From NCBI RefSeq assembly GCF_017874415.1, contig NZ_JAGGLM010000018.1, positions 1-48,365 on the forward strand: DNA of 48,365 nt, written 5' to 3'. A model generated the notes under the pieces. It was given only the letters and a program-made list of their open reading frames with translations, was not told the DNA's origin and did not search any database. Shown here piece after piece: positions 43,758-48,365 of this stretch. This stretch comes from Clostridium algifaecis (GTDB lineage Bacteria; Bacillota; Clostridia; Clostridiales; Clostridiaceae). The position numbers and the translations under genes are program-made. Position 1 is the first letter of the stretch. Every line of letters begins with the position of its first letter.

Positions 43758-44969
43758 ATGAAAGTAAATTTGACATTAAAGGATGTAGTAGAGGCTAGCA
43801 AAAGAATAGAAGGAATATGTGTAAAAACTAAATTGATATATAGTTCAGAATTCAGTAGGGAAAGTGGTAATGATGTATACATAAAACCGGAAAATCTTCA
43901 GATTACCGGTGCATTCAAGTTAAGAGGGGCATCAAATAAAGTCGCTAAATTAAGTGACGAACAAAAAGCAAAAGGATTGATAGCATCATCTGCAGGAAAT
44001 CATGCTCAGGGTGTGGCATATTCTGCACAAAAATTTGGAATTAAGGCAACAATTGTTATGCCTGAAAGCACACCACTTATAAAGGTCCAAGCTACTAAAA
44101 ATTATGGGGCTAATGTAGTACTTAAAGGAAAAGTTTATGATGAAGCTTATGAAGAAGCTAAAAGATTAGAAAAAGAAAATGGGTATACCTTTGTTCATCC
44201 TTTTAATGATGTAGATGTAATGGCAGGTCAGGGAACCATAGCACTTGAGATAATAGAAGAACTAAAGGATGTAGATGCCATATTAGTACCAATAGGTGGC
44301 GGCGGATTAATAAGTGGAATAGCAGTAGCTGCTAAATCCATCAATCCTAATATAAAAATAATAGGAGTTCAGGCTGAAGGTGCAAATCCTATGAAAATTT
44401 CTTTTGATACAGGAAAACTTACTTATGCAGATGAAGTTGATACCATTGCTGATGGTGCAGCAGTAAAACAACCTGGAGATCTTACTTTTGAAGTGATAAA
44501 GAAATATGTAGATGAAATTGTTACAGTAAGTGACAGGGAGCTTATGGAAGCTGTGTTTGTTGTTTTGGAAAAACACAAACTTGTGGCAGAAGCAACAGGA
44601 GTAATGTCACTTGCAGCATTAAAGAGATTGAACTTTAAAGGAAAGAAGGTAGTCTCTTTAATAAGCGGAGGAAATATAGATGTAGTAACAATGGCATCAC
44701 TTTTAAATAATGGATTATTTTCAAGGGGAAGAATATTTTGCTTTTCAGTTAAGCTTAAGGATACTCCAGGACAACTTCTTAAAATATCTCAAATACTAGC
44801 AGAAAAAGGAGCTAATGTAATAAAATTAGATCACAATCAATTTAAGGCTGTTGATAGATTAAAACATGTTGTTTTGGAAGTAACAGTAGAAACAAATGGA
44901 TATGAACACATAGAAGCAATAGTTAAAGCATTGAATGATCATGGATATAATGTAGATAGGGTTTGCTAA
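43758..44969 (+). CDS. ilvA: threonine ammonia-lyase (threonine dehydratase)
   Basis: A 403-aa PLP enzyme. Lys54 in TGAFKLRGA forms the Schiff base, SSAGNHAQGVA binds substrate, and GGGGLISG holds the phosphate. The C-terminal ~75 residues, starting at FSVKLKDTPGQLLKI, are an ACT-like regulatory domain. It makes 2-oxobutyrate from threonine. The single regulatory domain resembles short catabolic-type forms, yet control by an isoleucine T-box indicates a biosynthetic role. A GGGGG site precedes the ATG. Confidence 0.95.
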   Translation: MKVNLTLKDVVEASKRIEGICVKTKLIYSSEFSRESGNDVYIKPENLQITGAFKLRGASNKVAKLSDEQKAKGLIASSAGNHAQGVAYSAQKFGIKATIVMPESTPLIKVQATKNYGANVVLKGKVYDEAYEEAKRLEKENGYTFVHPFNDVDVMAGQGTIALEIIEELKDVDAILVPIGGGGLISGIAVAAKSINPNIKIIGVQAEGANPMKISFDTGKLTYADEVDTIADGAAVKQPGDLTFEVIKKYVDEIVTVSDRELMEAVFVVLEKHKLVAEATGVMSLAALKRLNFKGKKVVSLISGGNIDVVTMASLLNNGLFSRGRIFCFSVKLKDTPGQLLKISQILAEKGANVIKLDHNQFKAVDRLKHVVLEVTVETNGYEHIEAIVKALNDHGYNVDRVC

Positions 44970-45027
44970 TAACAAAACCTATTGGCATTATTTGTATTAA
45001 CATTTTATTAATACTATTATTGCGTAA

Positions 45028-45118
45028 TTGACACATACTTGAAATATAGTTAAGTTAATATATATTTTATTAAGCTAAAACACTATTTAATATTATAAAA
45101 ATAGTGTTTAATTTTTTG
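45028..45118 (+). promoter_or_regulatory. promoter-like box and terminator before the MBOAT gene
   Basis: TTGACA (45028-45033) has only a weak -10 (TAAGTT) 17 bases on. A perfect terminator follows: AAACACTATTT (45078-45088) with AAATAGTGTTT (45099-45109) and a TTTTTT tract (45112-45117), 25 bases before the MBOAT start. It may end ilvA transcripts or attenuate the MBOAT unit. Confidence 0.6.
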
Positions 45119-45141
45119 TAGCAAATAGGAGGTACGCGGAT

Positions 45142-46629
45142 TTGTCGTTCAACTCAATACAATTTTTATTATTTTTCCCAATTGTCGCTATTTTCTATTT
45201 TGCAATACCACATAAAGTGCGTTTGGTTTGGCTACTTATAGCAAGTTATTTTTTTTATATGTGCTGGAATCCAAAATATGTACTTTTAATTGCTACTTCT
45301 ACAATAATAACATATGTTGGCGGCTTATTAATGGGAAAAGCAAAGGAAATAAAAGATGAAAAGCAATCAATTAAGATAAGTAAATTATTGCTTTTCCTAA
45401 GTATATTCAGTAACTTAGGTATTTTGTTTATGTTTAAGTATTATAATTTTTTTAGTACTATTTTGAAAGAGCTTTTTTCATATTTTCATATTTCAATAAA
45501 TATGCCGCTTTTTGACCATCTGCTGCCTATAGGAATTTCGTTCTATACATTTCAAGCTTTAAGCTATGTCATAGATGTTTATAGAAATGATGTTAAGGTG
45601 GAAAGAAATTTAGTCAAATATGCTTTATTTGTATCATTCTTCCCACAATTGATAGCAGGTCCTATTCAAAAGTCAAAAAATTATCTGCATCAGATTGATG
45701 AAAAACATCATTTTGATTATGATAGAGTGAAAAACGGATTACTTTTAATGTTATGGGGGTATTTTCAGAAAGTTATAATTGCTGACAGATTAGGTCAGTT
45801 TGTGAATACTGTATTTGATAACCCTGCAAAATATAAGGGATTTGAAGTAATAATAGCTGTAGTATTTTATGCTTTCCAGATTTATTGTGATTTTTCATCA
45901 CTCTCAGATATAGCAGTTGGTGCAGCAGAGGTTATGGGCTTTAAATTATCTAAGAACTTTGAAAGACCATATTTTTCAAAATCAATAAAGGAGTTTTGGA
46001 CAAGATGGCATATGTCACTTACTTATTGGTTTATGGATTACTTATATTTTCCTCTGGGTGGAAGTAGATGTAGTAAGTTAAGAACTTATTTTAATGTAAT
46101 GGTTGTATTTGTAGTAAGTGGTCTATGGCATGGTGCAGCTCTTACTTTTGTGATTTGGGGGGCTTTACATGGTATATATCATATAACTGGAAACTTGCTA
46201 AAGCCTATTAAGAAAAATTTTATAAAAACACTTAAAATTAAAACAAATGTTTTCAGCTATAAGTTGATTCAGGTGTTGATTACATTTGCTTTAGTTGATT
46301 TTGCGTGGATATTTTTCAGAGCAAACTCATTTAAAGATGCAATAACATTAATTAGGAATATGACTTATTTTAATCCATGGGTATTTACTGATGGTTCTAT
46401 ATATAAGCTTGGATTAGATCCACTGAATTTTTTAGTAGCATTATTAGGTATATGTGCAATTCTAGCTGTTAATTTGCTGCAAAGAACTCGAAACCTACGA
46501 AGTGAATTATGCAGAAAAAATATGGAATTTAGATGGTTTGTATATTTGACATTCGTAGTAGGTATATTGATGTTAGGGATATATGGAGATCAGTACGCTC
46601 CTCAAAATTTTATTTATACTCAATTTTAG
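45142..46629 (+). CDS. MBOAT family O-acyltransferase (AlgI/DltB-like)
   Basis: A 495-aa polytopic membrane protein. SFYTFQALSYVIDVYR, FPQLIAGPIQK, FWTRWHMSLTYWFMDY and the catalytic histidine in GLWHGAALTF (about residue 330) mark the MBOAT fold. The family moves an acyl group (acetyl or D-alanyl) across the membrane to surface polymers. The start is TTG 45142 after AGGAGG. Its partner is the SGNH-type gene that follows, as in AlgI/AlgX or DltB/DltD pairs. No dltA or dltC is near, so acetylation of a glycan is more likely. Confidence 0.92.
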   Translation: MSFNSIQFLLFFPIVAIFYFAIPHKVRLVWLLIASYFFYMCWNPKYVLLIATSTIITYVGGLLMGKAKEIKDEKQSIKISKLLLFLSIFSNLGILFMFKYYNFFSTILKELFSYFHISINMPLFDHLLPIGISFYTFQALSYVIDVYRNDVKVERNLVKYALFVSFFPQLIAGPIQKSKNYLHQIDEKHHFDYDRVKNGLLLMLWGYFQKVIIADRLGQFVNTVFDNPAKYKGFEVIIAVVFYAFQIYCDFSSLSDIAVGAAEVMGFKLSKNFERPYFSKSIKEFWTRWHMSLTYWFMDYLYFPLGGSRCSKLRTYFNVMVVFVVSGLWHGAALTFVIWGALHGIYHITGNLLKPIKKNFIKTLKIKTNVFSYKLIQVLITFALVDFAWIFFRANSFKDAITLIRNMTYFNPWVFTDGSIYKLGLDPLNFLVALLGICAILAVNLLQRTRNLRSELCRKNMEFRWFVYLTFVVGILMLGIYGDQYAPQNFIYTQF

Positions 46630-46640
46630 GAGGAATATCT

Positions 46641-46742
46641 ATGGTTAGAAAAGCAGTAATAAAAGGTATAATTTTTTTAGCTTTATTAGCGATTATAATT
46701 TCTTGCCTCTCCTATATTTATATTAAAAATGGAACATCGTAG
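46641..46742 (+). pseudogene. N-terminal anchor piece of the frameshifted SGNH-type gene
   Basis: A 33-codon frame begins at ATG 46641, 8 bases after AGGAGG that overlaps the MBOAT stop. It encodes MVRKAVIKG, one hydrophobic helix and YIYIKNGTS, then TAG at 46740. The rest of the protein continues in the +1 frame from about 46725. Deleting one A from the A5 run at 46725-46729 would join the two parts. Confidence 0.75.
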
Positions 46743-47694
46743 TCAATTAATTGAAGGCCTATATAACCATACAGGAGATGTATATGATGTTGTCCTAATG
46801 GGAGGCAGCCATATGAATGGGGGCATTGATCCAAATGTGCTATGGCATAACTATGGAATAACCAGCTTTAACTATGCAACAGGAGGGCAATCTATAGATG
46901 TAACTTATTATATGCTAAAAGAAGTTTTAAAAAATCATAAAAACCCCATTGTTGTAGTTGATGCGGGTTATTTAGCGCAAAGTGCTGAATATGGAGATCA
47001 AGGCTATATAAGTAATACTATTGATAATATGAAATTTTCTATAAATAAAATAGAGGCTATTACTAATTGTGTGCCATTTTGGGACAGGTTAAGTTACTTC
47101 TTTCCATTTTTAAAATATCATTATAGATGGAATGAGTTAACTCAAAATGATTTCAATTACAATAGTGCTGAATATTATTATTTAAAAGGCTTTGATTCTG
47201 GAACCGATAAATATGGAAAACAGGATTCAACTGCCAACCAAACTTCACATACAGTTTCTGGAACAGTAGATGTTCCAACTAAGTCATTAGAGTATTTAAA
47301 TAAAATTATAGATTTATGTAAGCAAAATAATTTGAAATTAATTTTGGTAAACCTTCCATTTGATTATAATGAAGAGAAAGGTGAAGCAGGCTGGGTTCAA
47401 GAGCAGGCTAAAATGTATAATAAGGTTTCAGAAATTGCTAAAAAAAATAATATTCCATTCATAAATTATAATGATGAAATGAATAAGATAGGTTTAGATT
47501 TTAAAAATGACATGAATAATTTGGGACATTTGAACATTTGGGGTGCTTATAAAGTTACTATGAACTTTGGAAATTATTTAAATGAAAATTATAATTTAAA
47601 AGATCATCGTAATGATAAAAACTATAAACAGTGGAATATAGACTATACAAAATCAGAAGCAGCAGCTTACGTTGATACTAATAAAAGTAGATAA
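46729..47694 (+). CDS. SGNH/DltD-like hydrolase partner of MBOAT protein, 5' end shifted
   Basis: The main 321-aa reading frame starts in sequence MEHRSQLIEGLY. VVLMGGSHMNGGIDP holds the block I Ser-containing segment of SGNH-like proteins, and NNLGHLNIWGAYKV holds a late Asp/His-like block. The N-terminal membrane anchor is in another frame (46641-46742). The ATG at 46729 overlaps the first frame by 14 bases and has no good ribosome site. If made from 46729 the enzyme would lack its anchor or signal and stay in the cytoplasm, so it is likely non-functional unless the shift is bypassed or is a sequencing error. Confidence 0.75.
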   Translation: MEHRSQLIEGLYNHTGDVYDVVLMGGSHMNGGIDPNVLWHNYGITSFNYATGGQSIDVTYYMLKEVLKNHKNPIVVVDAGYLAQSAEYGDQGYISNTIDNMKFSINKIEAITNCVPFWDRLSYFFPFLKYHYRWNELTQNDFNYNSAEYYYLKGFDSGTDKYGKQDSTANQTSHTVSGTVDVPTKSLEYLNKIIDLCKQNNLKLILVNLPFDYNEEKGEAGWVQEQAKMYNKVSEIAKKNNIPFINYNDEMNKIGLDFKNDMNNLGHLNIWGAYKVTMNFGNYLNENYNLKDHRNDKNYKQWNIDYTKSEAAAYVDTNKSR

Positions 47695-47748
47695 AGTGAT
47701 AAAGTGCGCTTTAGTTCAAGGTTATCTTTCGCCAAATATAACCTAGAG

Positions 47749-47784
47749 AAGACTGGTGTCGAAAACCAGTCTTATGCTTTTGTA
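47749..47784 (+). terminator. terminator after the MBOAT/SGNH unit
   Basis: AAGACTGGT (47749-47757) pairs with ACCAGTCTT (47765-47773), followed by a T-containing tract. A further hairpin, AGGTTAT with ATAACCT, lies directly upstream. Confidence 0.65.
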
Positions 47785-47793
47785 AAAAACTTA

Positions 47794-47850
47794 TTGACAC
47801 TAAGGATAATTAAAATTATAATTAGTTAGAAATCTTACAATTAGAAATCT
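47794..47850 (+). promoter_or_regulatory. consensus promoter and repeat operator of the marR gene
   Basis: TTGACA (47794-47799) and TATAAT (47817-47822) are perfect, with a 17-base spacer. Immediately downstream TTAGAAATCT occurs twice (47826-47835 and 47841-47850), and GTTAGA with TCTAAC forms an outer inverted repeat. This is a likely self-repression site for the MarR protein. Confidence 0.75.
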
Positions 47851-47872
47851 AACAAACATCAGAGGTATGAAA

Positions 47873-48307
47873 ATGAACGATAAAATAGAAATATACATTG
47901 GAAAAAAAATTAGCATACTTGCTAGGAGAATTCATAGGGGAATAGATAAAGAGGCATCACAGTATGGACTAACTGCGGTTCAAGCTAGAATACTTGGTTT
48001 TATATATTGCAAGTCGAATAAAAAAGATATATTCCAAAGGGATATAGAAGAAGAACTTGATATTAGACGTTCTTCAGTAACTAGCGTACTCCAACTAATG
48101 GAGAAAAATGGATATATAAATAGAATAAGTGTTTCAAAAGATGCAAGACTTAAGAAGATAATAATTACAGAAAAGGGTTTGGAAATTCAAAAAAAGGTAT
48201 ATTATTTCATCCTTGAAATGGAAAAATCTTTAAAAGATGAACTGAGTGATCAGGAGGCAAACATATTAGTCAGAAGTTTAGCACTTAAAAAATTTTTAGG
48301 ACGGTAG
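47873..48307 (+). CDS. MarR family transcriptional regulator
   Basis: A 144-aa winged-helix repressor. The dimer helices flank a DNA-binding core, with the recognition helix around LDIRRSSVTSVLQLMEKNGY and the wing at ISVSKDARLKKIIITEKG. I place the start at ATG 47873, 6 bases after AGAGG, rather than at ATG 47867. The ligand is unknown. It is preceded by a consensus promoter with operator-like repeats, so it probably represses itself and any genes beyond the right edge of the window. Confidence 0.92.
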   Translation: MNDKIEIYIGKKISILARRIHRGIDKEASQYGLTAVQARILGFIYCKSNKKDIFQRDIEEELDIRRSSVTSVLQLMEKNGYINRISVSKDARLKKIIITEKGLEIQKKVYYFILEMEKSLKDELSDQEANILVRSLALKKFLGR

Positions 48308-48365
48308 TCCTCTAGATTATAAAGGTTTATGAGCATTTTTAGTAGAATTAATAAATTCCGATTTT

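Noticed and set aside
45142-46629. Naming the MBOAT gene dltB
   Set aside because: dltA and dltC are absent and the partner is not a clear DltD, so D-alanylation is not supported.

Overview
The window is AT-rich DNA (roughly 30% G+C by eye) from a spore-forming, obligately anaerobic Firmicute, most likely Clostridium sensu stricto. The signs are pyruvate:ferredoxin oxidoreductase, an alpha/beta small acid-soluble spore protein, a DUF3787-type small protein, a giant 2-hydroxyacyl-CoA-dehydratase-type activase, two T-boxes, a SAM-I riboswitch, frequent TTG starts and strong GGAGG ribosome binding sites. The gene set suits a solventogenic, acetogenic or amino-acid-using clostridium, but species cannot be fixed from this window. 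It looks like ordinary chromosome: no phage, transposase, CRISPR array, rRNA or tRNA was seen.

Layout. 1-1158 (minus): asd-dapA lysine/aspartate-family genes. 1490-5593 (plus): spore protein, methyltransferase, hslO, then the nucleotide-loop cobalamin genes cobC-cobS-cobU. 5691-8040: apbE lipoprotein, DUF1858 redox protein, divergent cation-efflux gene. 8041-11908: a palindrome-rich regulatory region and pyruvate:ferredoxin oxidoreductase. 12003-15364: small DUF3787 gene, a stand-alone PocR sensor domain, an atypical cis-prenyltransferase behind tandem -10 repeats, a YitT membrane protein behind a terminated leader RNA, and greA. 15539-20255: a P-loop PEPCK/HPr-kinase-like protein, a SAM riboswitch in front of a YbaK-type deacylase, flavin reductase, DEAD-box helicase. 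20407-24171: M16 peptidase, RecX, membrane transglutaminase, TPR protein. 24289-31571: an SsuBCA-like ABC transporter split around a 1431-aa acyl-CoA dehydratase activase-like fusion. 31698-37580: DUF4177 pseudogene, hom, T-box(Val)-valS, folC. 37619-40565: acetyltransferase, ferritin-like protein, WYL regulator, zinc-ribbon/GyrI-like protein. 40787-43278: NhaC antiporter, a decayed segment, a CheY-like receiver. 43337-44969: T-box(Ile)-ilvA. 45142-48307: MBOAT acyltransferase, a frameshifted SGNH-type partner and a MarR regulator.

How parts work together. asd, dapA, hom and ilvA cover the aspartate-family route to lysine, threonine and isoleucine; ilvA is under an Ile-specific T-box and valS under a Val-specific T-box. 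The cob genes assemble the lower ligand of B12. PFOR, flavin reductase, ApbE and the activase-like protein are redox functions typical of anaerobes.

Most notable observations: a SAM riboswitch on a tRNA-editing-type deacylase; repeated ATCAATTGAT palindromes between a metal-efflux gene and PFOR; a switch-like RNA leader before yitT; an unusual cis-prenyltransferase with repeated -10 boxes; the activase-like giant protein nested in a split ABC transporter; and a one-base frameshift in the MBOAT partner gene.
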